From JANRIG01 sp033765235 (lineage in GTDB: Bacteria > Bacteroidota > Bacteroidia > Cytophagales > UBA9547), in assembly GCA_033765235.1 (NCBI GenBank), contig JANRIG010000023.1, forward strand, positions 186,001-250,000: 64,000 nucleotides of DNA. The letters run 5' to 3'. The stretch's first letter is position 1, and every line of letters begins with the position of its first letter. The notes under the pieces were generated by a model that was given only the letters and a program-made list of their open reading frames with translations, was not told the origin of the DNA and ran no database searches. A program made the translations under genes and the position numbers. Shown here piece by piece: positions 8,954-17,859 of this stretch.

Positions 8954-11900
8954 TTATTTTACTACCAATCTTACTGTTTTCACAGTTTTTTCGGTAGCTA
9001 CTCTTACAATGTATACACCTTGAGAAAGACCGGTGAGTGGGTATCTGGCTACACCAGATACTGAATCTTCAAAGCTATATACTTCAGTACCTGTAACATT
9101 GTACACACTCACTTTGATAGTGTTTGATACGTTTTCGATAGCCAATGTAGCACTACCCTCAGATGGGTTAGGATATACTACTATAGTAGGTTCTGCTGTT
9201 GCAACCTCTGCAAGTGAGGTTACAAATCCCCCTACTAAATCAATAGTTACTGATGTAGCACCTGTAGATGAAGCTGTTAATGACCCTGTACCTACGACTG
9301 TAGAAGCACCTTTGTAAGTTATGTACACTGTTTTGTCATCTACATCACCAAAACCCGTAGGGTCAGTAGTCAATATTTCAGATGCGGTAGGAATAGCAGT
9401 AGCACTTGCTGTAGATATACCAAAGTTTCCTGTAACAGACAAAGTCAAATCTGAAGTTAAGTATTGACCACTTACAGTAGCCATGGCAGAACCAGAGAAA
9501 GTAATAGAAGTAGAGTTGTTTTGAGCTATTAAATTGATAACTCTTGAGAACCCTACTGCCTCGCCTGATACGTTTACAGGGATAGAAGCTATACCATCTG
9601 TAGCTACTGATATGGCACCTGCGTCTTGACCTACATCTGCTCTGTTGTATCTTACAAATACATCTGGCGATACACTGTTACCTGCTATGGTAGCAATTGT
9701 AAGTGAGTTGGTAGCACCTGTGAAATCTGCACTGGTAGAAAGTTGGAAATTAGCAGGAGCAGATACAACAATTGGAGTTGTCATTCTGTTAGCAGCTACA
9801 TTAAATTTCTGATACCCTGATGCAACACCTGCATAAGCAGTAAATTTAGCCAAGCTAGCTTTGTTTACAGTCACACTTGGAAAAGCACTTCCTCTAAGGT
9901 TGTAAGCAAGATTCCTTCGTGGGTTTGATGAAGAAACACCAGCTGTCAATGCTCTGTTATCTGCCAAAATCAATAACTCTGTACTGTGAGCTGCATTTAC
10001 ATTTAGCGCAGGAAGCGATAGTGCAGTAATATTTGTTGGTACATACCTTACTGTAATGGTTTGGTTGATAGCACCTGTACCACTTGGGGTTATAACTAAG
10101 CTAAACACGCCGGCAACAGAAGCAGGGGTAGTACCTGCATTGAGCTCAAACATATATCCTGATGCTGATAGAGCAGGGTTGATACCTACGTTTACAACTG
10201 AATTATGGTGAGAACCAGTAATAGCTATAGTACCTACTACAGGTTGTGGAACCCCATTAATATATGTAGCTATGTTTAATGCCAAGGGAGAAGCGGGTGA
10301 CACAGAAATGGTAGCATCTTGTCTTCTGTATTGAATAGCAGAAGTGCGCATGGTACCGGCTACAGATGTAACCAGTGCGTTTGATTGTAAGGATAGTCTA
10401 TCTGCAGAAATTACAGCATTTAAGTACCCAATCAGTGTGCCATCATTGTAATGTATAGGCAACCCTGTAGGCCACAGCATATTGAAATTGGTGCCTGTAC
10501 CAGTTATTTCCATTGAATTAACATCAGAATCAATCACACCAGCAAAAGTTACAGGATATACAGTGTTGGTAGTAAATAGTGCATTTCCACTAAGAGTGGC
10601 ATTTGAAGTACCTAACGCAGAAACAGCACCCAATAGTGCATTATCTGAATTTCTGTAAATCCAAGTACCTGTAGTCATTACATCATTAAAATTAAACCCA
10701 AGTGCTGTGATTACTCTTGAAGAAGCATCTGACAATATCCAACGCGATGATACAAAACTTCCGGCAGCAGGTGCGTTGAGACGAATGCTTACTGCAATAG
10801 AAGTGCTAAGACCTGTAACCGAGAGTACCCCAACTTGTACACCGTTTGTATTTCCTGCAATAGTACCTGTGTATTGAACCCAAATGTTATTACCGGTTGT
10901 AGTAATGGTATTACCTGCAGCGGCAAGGGTAGCTGTAGCTGAGTTAAAAGGACCATTAGCTGAATTAGATACAAACAAATCCGGTGACAATGAAGTAACC
11001 ACAACTGAACTTGGAAGCCTATTTCCTCTTACGTTAAGGGCACCTGTAAGTGTAGACACAAGTTGACCTGTGAAATAATCAATAGTAACTGCAGTACCTG
11101 TGGTAAAAGCAGGGTTTGTGTTGGCACTAAGTGCAACTGAAGTAGAAGCTGCTCCGGCTACAAATGTCAAATTACCGCTATTGCTGCTGCTTTGTGTGCT
11201 AAGATTAGCTCTTACAGATACCGTAGCACTGATAGTTTCGTTAGCATTAGCTGTTAAAGTAAGAGTAGAGCTATAGGTACCTGTAGGTGTAGCAGAAACT
11301 TCATACCCTGCAGGAGCGGTTACTATCACATTAGCTTTAAGATAGTTGCCTGTTACAGCTACTTGTTGCGGTTGAGAAACGTAAGGACCTGCACCTGTCC
11401 AAGAAGCATCTGTAAAAGATAGTGTAGCAACATCTACGTTAATAACAGGTGCAGCAGGAGCAACAACAGTACCTGTTACAGGTATTACTACATTAGCCAC
11501 TCTGCTGTCGCCATAGTTGATAGTGATGGTACCACTTTCTGCAGCAGCAGTAGCACTTGCAAACGTTACTGTAAATGTTTTTTCGCCATTAGTATTAGTA
11601 GCTGTAGTAGCACTCAATGTAAATTTAGGATTAGAAGACGACATGGTGATACCTGTACCTGTAAGATTTAAAACATTAACTTTAACTTCAACAGCAGCAA
11701 ATGATTGACCTTCTACTTTTGTGCCAAATGCTATAGATGATTTGTCTACAGAAGCAAAGGGTTGAAGTGCAATCAATTCAGGAGCAAGAGTTTTGGGAGC
11801 TATCAAACCTGTGAAATCAGCAGCTACTCCTGCTGTAGGCGAAGATGTTTTGATGGTAAAATTTACAGCAGGATTTGCAGTAGTAAAACTGGTGATTACT

Positions 11901-13285
11901 TGTTGAAATATATCACTCGCGGCATTGGTTAATGATACAGTATTGCCATTGCTTGATAAATAAGTAGCTTCGTCAAAGCTAATTGATTCATTGGTTGAAG
12001 CATAATATCTTGCAGTACCTGAGTTGCTAGAGCCATTGAGTACTATGTGTAAGTTTTTGTACTGAGCAACTCCACTACTTAATCTTTCTTGCACTGATGG
12101 AGTGATTGAAGCAGATGCGTTCACTAACTGTATTCCTTGATTGTGACCTATCACAATAGAGTTGTACACAGAAGTAGATACCGCAGAACGCATTTCCATA
12201 CCACGTCCAAATTTGTTACCTGCTGTAGGAGTAGGATTGCCTGATCCTGTATTTATCCAAGGTCCAATCAAAGTAGCATTGGATACAAAAGGAGCAGTGT
12301 TTGGCTCAGGATTATTATTGCCCGGCACTACTGCACTTGCAGAACCTACACCTGTATTGTTGTCGTGCTCAAAACTGTTAGAGGTGCCCCCTGCTGCGGT
12401 TTCAAAAACGGTAGGATTTTTTACTGCGATTATAAATTGCACGTTACCTGCATAACCTTCATCCATGTCAAAATCATCATCTACTGCACCTATAGCTATT
12501 AAATATTTGTGGTTAGAAGTACCTCCAAACCACTCAAATGCATCGTCGCGAGCGTATGATACTTGTATGAAGTTGATGCGTGTGCCTTTGCCTACTGCAC
12601 CAAGAGTTAACCCGTTTAATTCTTGATCCGGTAAGTAGTTGTAACCTGCAAACTCAATACGTACAAAACGCATCTCACCGGAGTTGTCGTTTAAATTAAG
12701 TTCTGCACCTCTGCCACCACCGTATTCAGCCAATGGGTCTGTAGGTAGTGCTTCGTATTGTCTTTTACCTGATGGTGTATTTACTTGGCTATTACCTATG
12801 ATAAGGATACCTGCCCAGTCGCCGGGAGCACGTTGTCCGGCTGCTTTAGATGAAGTAAATACAATAGGTGCAGTTTTAGTACCTACAGCATTTATCTTAG
12901 AGCCTTTGGCTATGATAAGGGTAGCACCCAGTCCTGCGCGAATGACAGTACCTGCAGCTATGGTAAGTGTAGCACCGTTTCTCACGTGTACAGTACCTTT
13001 CATTTCTACCACACCACTTATAGAACGGTCAGAAGTAACATCGCCTTCAAGAGTTGCGGTGTAAGTAGAGCTGTAAGCTTCAGCATTAGGATACCAGTTG
13101 GCCCAACCATCAGCCCAGTTACCTGTTGCAAATGTTTCTGTGAAACCACCTTCAATTCTGGCGGTGTAAGAGTTGCCATTTACAGGAAAGGCTCCTGTAA
13201 ATGTGACAGCCTCAAAAAAGGGCTGCGCAAATGAGCCTATGCAAAAGCCGATAGCTCCAAACGTGGTTAATAGTAATTTTTTCAT
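8954..13285 (-). CDS. large secreted beta-helix/Ig-repeat protein with T9SS sorting domain
   Basis: The 1443-residue protein has a signal peptide (MKKLLLTTFGAIGFCIGSFAQ), an N-terminal right-handed beta-helix-like domain (about 70-480; VEMKGTVHVRNGATLTIAAG, then ERLSSG and repeated strands), a long run of about 80-100-residue Ig-like/fibronectin-like repeats (for example NVDVATLSFTDASW and the VSPASPLAL segment), and a type A sorting domain (VYPNPSEGSATLAI ... VKTVRLVVK). It should be exposed on the cell surface. Acidic runs such as DDDFDMDEGYAG suggest metal binding in the beta-helix. It lies directly downstream of the TonB-dependent receptor, with its own promoter sharing the same phased repeats, which suggests that it supplies or captures the receptor's substrate. 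Confidence 0.75.
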   Translation of the reverse strand: MKKLLLTTFGAIGFCIGSFAQPFFEAVTFTGAFPVNGNSYTARIEGGFTETFATGNWADGWANWYPNAEAYSSTYTATLEGDVTSDRSISGVVEMKGTVHVRNGATLTIAAGTVIRAGLGATLIIAKGSKINAVGTKTAPIVFTSSKAAGQRAPGDWAGILIIGNSQVNTPSGKRQYEALPTDPLAEYGGGRGAELNLNDNSGEMRFVRIEFAGYNYLPDQELNGLTLGAVGKGTRINFIQVSYARDDAFEWFGGTSNHKYLIAIGAVDDDFDMDEGYAGNVQFIIAVKNPTVFETAAGGTSNSFEHDNNTGVGSASAVVPGNNNPEPNTAPFVSNATLIGPWINTGSGNPTPTAGNKFGRGMEMRSAVSTSVYNSIVIGHNQGIQLVNASASITPSVQERLSSGVAQYKNLHIVLNGSSNSGTARYYASTNESISFDEATYLSSNGNTVSLTNAASDIFQQVITSFTTANPAVNFTIKTSSPTAGVAADFTGLIAPKTLAPELIALQPFASVDKSSIAFGTKVEGQSFAAVEVKVNVLNLTGTGITMSSSNPKFTLSATTATNTNGEKTFTVTFASATAAAESGTITINYGDSRVANVVIPVTGTVVAPAAPVINVDVATLSFTDASWTGAGPYVSQPQQVAVTGNYLKANVIVTAPAGYEVSATPTGTYSSTLTLTANANETISATVSVRANLSTQSSSNSGNLTFVAGAASTSVALSANTNPAFTTGTAVTIDYFTGQLVSTLTGALNVRGNRLPSSVVVTSLSPDLFVSNSANGPFNSATATLAAAGNTITTTGNNIWVQYTGTIAGNTNGVQVGVLSVTGLSTSIAVSIRLNAPAAGSFVSSRWILSDASSRVITALGFNFNDVMTTGTWIYRNSDNALLGAVSALGTSNATLSGNALFTTNTVYPVTFAGVIDSDVNSMEITGTGTNFNMLWPTGLPIHYNDGTLIGYLNAVISADRLSLQSNALVTSVAGTMRTSAIQYRRQDATISVSPASPLALNIATYINGVPQPVVGTIAITGSHHNSVVNVGINPALSASGYMFELNAGTTPASVAGVFSLVITPSGTGAINQTITVRYVPTNITALSLPALNVNAAHSTELLILADNRALTAGVSSSNPRRNLAYNLRGSAFPSVTVNKASLAKFTAYAGVASGYQKFNVAANRMTTPIVVSAPANFQLSTSADFTGATNSLTIATIAGNSVSPDVFVRYNRADVGQDAGAISVATDGIASIPVNVSGEAVGFSRVINLIAQNNSTSITFSGSAMATVSGQYLTSDLTLSVTGNFGISTASATAIPTASEILTTDPTGFGDVDDKTVYITYKGASTVVGTGSLTASSTGATSVTIDLVGGFVTSLAEVATAEPTIVVYPNPSEGSATLAIENVSNTIKVSVYNVTGTEVYSFEDSVSGVARYPLTGLSQGVYIVRVATEKTVKTVRLVVK

Positions 13286-13325
13286 AATTTTTTAGATAGT
13301 ATTTGGTTTAATAAAACATACCCTG

Positions 13326-13392
13326 CAAACCTACTTTTAAAAAAGTTAGTGTTGGTTAAGTCAATGTTAAGAATGTGTTAAGAAATTGTTAA
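13326..13392 (-). promoter_or_regulatory. promoter with four 11-bp-phased TGTTAA repeats (PhoP/PhoB-box-like)
   Basis: The minus-strand -7 element is TAGGTTTG (13326-13333), about 40 bases before the ATG at 13285. Plus-strand repeats begin at 13354 (GGTTAA), 13365, 13376 and 13387 (all TGTTAA), exactly 11 bp apart, at 21, 32, 43 and 54 bases from the edge of the -7 element. This is the cleanest of the three sites. The rest of the intergenic stretch up to 13509 shows nothing else. Confidence 0.75.
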
Positions 13393-13509
13393 CAAATCGC
13401 AATATTACGATGATTTGATATCTAATTTATTTATTTATTATCGGTAATAGATATATCCTGAAAATAGTACTATTTTAATAAAGTGGTTGTGTGAGGCACT
13501 CACCCAATA

Positions 13510-16419
13510 TTAGAAGCTATAGCCTAAAGATAATCCTATAGAATATCCGCGTCTGTAGTTTTCAAAAGTTTCATCTTTGCCTTGAGTATATGCACCATCT
13601 TTATTAAAGTCATAATAATAAATAAGATTTTGTGCCAGTATGTCGCCCATTGTAACTTTGCCATTCCATTTTTTGGCAAAAGTTTTAGATATGGAGCCAT
13701 CTATGACCCAGCGTGGGCTTTCATACACTAAGAACTCATCTTGAGGAGCCACAAATACAATACGTTTGCCAAAAGTATTTGCTGCTAATGTAAATGACCA
13801 TTCAGAAGGAGTTTGGTACTGCATGCCTAAGTTAAGTACGTAAGGAGATTGGCCTTGCAAAGGGCGTGAAGACACACTTTTATTTATTAAACCTAATTCG
13901 CGCAGGTTATCTTGGTTTACATTAGAGTATATGACAGCTAAGTTACCAAATAGCGTAAAATTATTTAGTGCTTCTGAGCCTGTTTCAGAAAATTGGTATC
14001 GTGCATCAAACTCTACTCCATAGTTTATGGCACCTTTGGCATTTACAAATGTAATTTGAGCATATCCTTGGCTGGGTTGTATAAGGTTTTCGATAGGATC
14101 TGTAAAGATTTTTAAGAATGGATTAAATGAAACAAAAGAGCCGGGTTTCATAAAGTATTCAAATTTAATGTCTAAATTATCAATTTTGCCTCTGGTGAGT
14201 GTAGGGTTTCCTACAAATATAGCATTTCGAGTGAAGTCGAAAAAAGCCAAAGGTGCAAATTCTCTAAATTCGGGTCTTGACAATGTACGAGAGCCGCATA
14301 AGCGTAAATTCATTTTTTCGTTAATTGCATATATTACATTCAATGAGGGCAACACATCTGTCCAAGTAGTATCCACTATTTTTTTAAAATTATCACTTGT
14401 TACGCTGGTAAGACTGCCAAATCCAGAGCTGATTTTTTGGTTATATGTTTCTAATCTTACACCATATATAGCTCTTAATGAAGGAGTTATTTTGGTTTCT
14501 CCCATCAAAAAAGCAGCCATAAGTGTAGAAGATGCGCCGTATTTATCTTGTCTTTGGGTAGATTCTATTTGGTAAAATAGGGTGTCAGCTATATTATTTA
14601 TAAAACCAGTATATAAATCTTTTTGAAGATTGCCCCTAAATCTTCCTTCAAAACTGCCGTTTGTAAGGTTAAAATTTCTTCCGTTGAAATCTCTGTTGCG
14701 AGCATGATACATTCCTCCGACTTTTATGTTTGTTCTAATAACATTTACAGGTATGTTAACATCAATATTTAAGCTTGTGCCTGTTTCTTGCAATCCAAAG
14801 AAATATCTACCCGGGTTGTTAGGGCTGCCGGGCGATGCAGGTATTCCATTAAGTACTCGTTGGGTTGAAGTATCAGCACTTTTTCTTGTAGTACCTTCTG
14901 CCCTTGAAAAGTTACGTTTAAAGTCCGGGCTTTGCATATCGAGAGATGTGAGACCTGCTACCCAGTTAAGTTTTATTTTTGATTTTTCAGCCAATAAATG
15001 TTCACCGCCAAGTTGTGAGAAATATGACCTGTTATTTTGATAAAAATAGGCTATGTCTTTATCATTGTAATATGGTTGTGGAAATTGGGGATTGTAGGCT
15101 TGTTGGCTTCTAGGTATTGCTTGGTCATTTGCTACATAGGTTAATAAATTTTTGTAGAATAACTTATTGTTTTGCCCTATTTTGTAAGTAAAGTTTAATA
15201 AATATCCTGTATTAATAGTATTTCTATATCTGTCATATTTATAAAATGTACCTATTGTTGAGTCTGTTCTGGCATAGTTGAATCTGTTGGAAGAGTCAAT
15301 ACCTGCGGGGGAGTTTCTATCATAAGGCTCATATAAATTACTATTATTGTATGTAATAGCGCCTATGACACCTAGGTCATTACCAAAAACTTTAATACGA
15401 CTTGAACCCCCTATTTGTAATGAAAGATTTGGCATGGCTGAGGTTTTGGTGGGGGTGAAATCGTTGTTAAATTTTTTAGTATCATTTACAATAGAAGTAG
15501 CATCATTAAAAATACTTCTATTTACAGCGTCTGATGATTGAGCTACATCTGAGGGCAATAGTCTTGCGCTATTTCCAATACCTAAAAAGTCGCTTCCGCC
15601 TGATTGTGGAGATTTGTAAAAATCTTTAAATGTAGTAATAGAGTGGTAGCCGCCACCTACATTCACAAAAAAGGTGTTTTCATCAGGTATATCTTTGGTA
15701 TTGATTTGTATGAGCCCGCCTGCAAAATCGCCGGGCATATCCGGCGTGGCAGTTTTGAATATTTGCATATTGTCAACCACTTGGGCGGGTACTAGGTCGA
15801 GGGAAAATGCTTTTCTATCAGGCTCGGAGCTTGGCAGTGGTGCACCGTTGATCAACCCATAGTTGTACCTATCTTGCATACCTCTGATGATGGCAAACTT
15901 ACCGTCTTGAATAGTGGCTCCTGATACCCTTTTGATGATGTCGGCTGTGGTGCGGTCGGGTAATTTACGAATAAGCTCTGCTGATACTCCACTGGAAACT
16001 GCAACTGCATTTTTTTGCTGGAGCAGCAAGCCCGCTGCTGATTCTTTTTTGGCTTCTCCCACTACTACTACTTCTTCAAGCTGTTTGCTGTCTTCTTCCA
16101 TAGCCACATTTTGGTTAGTGAGCTCGCCTGAGGTAATTACCACCCCTTCAATTTTTTTGGTAGAATAGGACACGTAGCTTATGAGGATAGTGTAGGTGCC
16201 GGGATCTACTTTCATAAAAAACTTACCATCTATATCTGTGGCAGTGGCTATGGTGGTACCTTCTATCTGTACGGTGGCCCCTATTATTTCTTCGCTGGTT
16301 TTTTTATCAACCACTTTGCCTGCAAGTGTACCTTTTTTGCCCACCGGTGCATCTTGTGCAAATGAAAATTGGGCTGTAAGTATGGCTACAACTAATGATA
16401 TAGTAAATATTTTGGACAT
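13510..16419 (-). CDS. TonB-dependent outer-membrane receptor
   Basis: The 969-residue protein has a signal peptide (ending FSFAQ), a carboxypeptidase-regulatory-like domain (about 30-110; GTLAGKVVDKKTSEEIIGAT), a plug domain (about 120-235; DRTTADIIKRVSGATI, then FAIIRGMQDRYN and a GDFAGG turn), and a 22-strand-type barrel ending in aromatic YSIGLSLGYSF. It would import a large or scarce ligand with TonB energy. There is no SusD-type gene beside it, so it is not a SusCD pair. Its promoter carries the phased repeats, hence a phosphorus-containing ligand is possible. The substrate cannot be told from sequence. Confidence 0.9.
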   Translation of the reverse strand: MSKIFTISLVVAILTAQFSFAQDAPVGKKGTLAGKVVDKKTSEEIIGATVQIEGTTIATATDIDGKFFMKVDPGTYTILISYVSYSTKKIEGVVITSGELTNQNVAMEEDSKQLEEVVVVGEAKKESAAGLLLQQKNAVAVSSGVSAELIRKLPDRTTADIIKRVSGATIQDGKFAIIRGMQDRYNYGLINGAPLPSSEPDRKAFSLDLVPAQVVDNMQIFKTATPDMPGDFAGGLIQINTKDIPDENTFFVNVGGGYHSITTFKDFYKSPQSGGSDFLGIGNSARLLPSDVAQSSDAVNRSIFNDATSIVNDTKKFNNDFTPTKTSAMPNLSLQIGGSSRIKVFGNDLGVIGAITYNNSNLYEPYDRNSPAGIDSSNRFNYARTDSTIGTFYKYDRYRNTINTGYLLNFTYKIGQNNKLFYKNLLTYVANDQAIPRSQQAYNPQFPQPYYNDKDIAYFYQNNRSYFSQLGGEHLLAEKSKIKLNWVAGLTSLDMQSPDFKRNFSRAEGTTRKSADTSTQRVLNGIPASPGSPNNPGRYFFGLQETGTSLNIDVNIPVNVIRTNIKVGGMYHARNRDFNGRNFNLTNGSFEGRFRGNLQKDLYTGFINNIADTLFYQIESTQRQDKYGASSTLMAAFLMGETKITPSLRAIYGVRLETYNQKISSGFGSLTSVTSDNFKKIVDTTWTDVLPSLNVIYAINEKMNLRLCGSRTLSRPEFREFAPLAFFDFTRNAIFVGNPTLTRGKIDNLDIKFEYFMKPGSFVSFNPFLKIFTDPIENLIQPSQGYAQITFVNAKGAINYGVEFDARYQFSETGSEALNNFTLFGNLAVIYSNVNQDNLRELGLINKSVSSRPLQGQSPYVLNLGMQYQTPSEWSFTLAANTFGKRIVFVAPQDEFLVYESPRWVIDGSISKTFAKKWNGKVTMGDILAQNLIYYYDFNKDGAYTQGKDETFENYRRGYSIGLSLGYSF

Positions 16420-16450
16420 AGGTTTAAGTAATATTTTGATATATAAGCAG

Positions 16451-16506
16451 CAAAACTATGGGTATAGCTCATAAATGTTTCAAAATGTATGTTAAGAAAT
16501 TGTTAA
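16451..16506 (-). promoter_or_regulatory. promoter of the TonB receptor with two 11-bp-phased TGTTAA repeats
   Basis: The minus-strand -7 element TAGTTTTG (16451-16458) lies about 32 bases before the ATG at 16419. TGTTAA repeats begin at 16490 and 16501, at 32 and 43 bases from the element, the same positions as the two central repeats of the other two sites. On the minus strand the pair reads TTAACA-ATTTC-TTAACA. The site is also upstream of aroB on the other strand. Confidence 0.75.
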
Positions 16507-16533
16507 ATTTTCATAATTCTATACAATACCTAC

Positions 16534-16541
16534 TACTTTTG
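16534..16541 (+). promoter_or_regulatory. -7 promoter element (TACTTTTG) for aroB, nearly leaderless
   Basis: TACTTTTG matches TAnnTTTG and ends 4 bases before the ATG at 16546. With usual Bacteroidetes spacing, the transcript would start at or within a few bases of the start codon. Confidence 0.45.
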
Positions 16542-16545
16542 TGGT

Positions 16546-17607
16546 ATGAATTTGCTCAAAAAACATCATATATATACAGGTGATACTGCTTTTGAAAGTT
16601 TTATCAATGTATTGGGAGAGGTAAAATATACCAAAATCATGGTATTGACCGATGAACACACAGACAAGCATTGCTATCCTTTGATAATAAAATACTTGCC
16701 TGAGCACTTTGTGATGACGATTGCCTCCGGCGAAGCTCAAAAAAATATAGAAACCTGCTGTCATATATGGCAAAAAATGACAGAGGCCGAAATGGACAGG
16801 CACGCTTTGGTGATAAACTTAGGCGGAGGCGTGATAGGAGATATGGGGGGATTTTGTGCTGCTACATATAAGCGTGGTATCAAGTTCATTACTATACCTA
16901 CTACGCTGCTATCCATGGTAGATGCGAGTGTGGGCGGAAAGCTGGGGATAGATTTTATGGGTTTTAAGAATCATATTGGTGTGTTTCAAGAGCCGGAGGC
17001 AGTGATTATTAACCCTGTATTTCTAAAAACTTTACCAGAAAGGGAGCTAAAATCGGGCTATGCGGAAGTAATAAAGCATGCACTCATAAAAGATGCTTCC
17101 ATGTGGGATTATTTAAAAAACACAAATTGGGATGAAATATTGGCATGGAATATTGAAAAATGGGATGAAATAATAACCCACTCTGTAAATATCAAAGCGC
17201 AAATAGTAGAGGCAGACCCTAAAGAAAAAGGGATAAGAAAAATACTGAATTTTGGCCATACCATAGGTCATGCTGTAGAAACATATTATTTAAATACTCC
17301 AAGCAGATTATTACACGGCGAAGCTATTGCCATTGGGATGGTAATTGAGGCGTTTTTATCCTACACCAAGGGTTATATTTCTGAAAATGAATATAAAGAC
17401 ATATACAACTATACCTACAAAGTATTTGTAATCAAGCCTATAAAAAATGTGAATATGGACGATATACTGAAATATTGCTACCAAGATAAAAAAAATAATT
17501 TTGGTCAATTAAACTTTTCTATTTTAAAAGAGATAGGAAATTGTACATTTGATATAAAAATATCAGATGCTGAAATAATAAATGCTATGAATATTATTAT
17601 ATCATAA
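16546..17607 (+). CDS. aroB: 3-dehydroquinate synthase
   Basis: The 353-residue protein matches AroB across its length: NAD-binding INLGGGVIGDMGGF (about 86-99), PTTLLSMVDASVGGKLGID (about 116-134), GYAEVIKHALIKD, and the zinc-binding NFGHTIGHAVE (about 229-239) with a later LLHGEAIAIGM. It converts DAHP to 3-dehydroquinate, step two of the shikimate pathway, in the cytoplasm; aroE of the same pathway lies at 31304-32047, not in the same operon. It is divergent from the TonB receptor. Confidence 0.96.
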   Translation: MNLLKKHHIYTGDTAFESFINVLGEVKYTKIMVLTDEHTDKHCYPLIIKYLPEHFVMTIASGEAQKNIETCCHIWQKMTEAEMDRHALVINLGGGVIGDMGGFCAATYKRGIKFITIPTTLLSMVDASVGGKLGIDFMGFKNHIGVFQEPEAVIINPVFLKTLPERELKSGYAEVIKHALIKDASMWDYLKNTNWDEILAWNIEKWDEIITHSVNIKAQIVEADPKEKGIRKILNFGHTIGHAVETYYLNTPSRLLHGEAIAIGMVIEAFLSYTKGYISENEYKDIYNYTYKVFVIKPIKNVNMDDILKYCYQDKKNNFGQLNFSILKEIGNCTFDIKISDAEIINAMNIIIS

Positions 17608-17793
17608 GACTGTGTGTACAACTAAGTTTTTATGCCATTTATCACATTATCAATAGGAATTTAGTCATTCTATGATGAAAAAACACACAAATACTCACCT
17701 TTTTTAAGTATAATTTCTGTTTTAAAATCATTTATCTTAATAATAATTAATAATTTATAGCACATAATTAGGTAATTAGACAAATTTTTGACT

Positions 17794-17801
17794 TACTTTT
17801 G
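17794..17801 (+). promoter_or_regulatory. -7 promoter element (TACTTTTG) for the giant T9SS gene
   Basis: TACTTTTG matches TAnnTTTG and would give a leader of about 50 bases before the ATG at 17860. It lies inside the alternative reading that starts at 17788, which supports the later start. Confidence 0.5.
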
Positions 17802-17859
17802 TAGAATCGTTAGTATTTCAGAAAAAAATTATTACAGTATTGTTTACCACAAACCTCCT

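Noticed and set aside
8954..13285. Several 60-126-residue plus-strand frames inside the T9SS gene
   Set aside because: They are antisense shadows of a low-complexity Thr/Ser/Val-rich gene; the minus strand has a signal peptide, sorting domain, promoter and terminator.
17607..17793. Phased TGTTAA repeats before the giant T9SS gene
   Set aside because: The region was checked for the repeat register found at 7254-16506 and does not contain it; only the -7 element is present.
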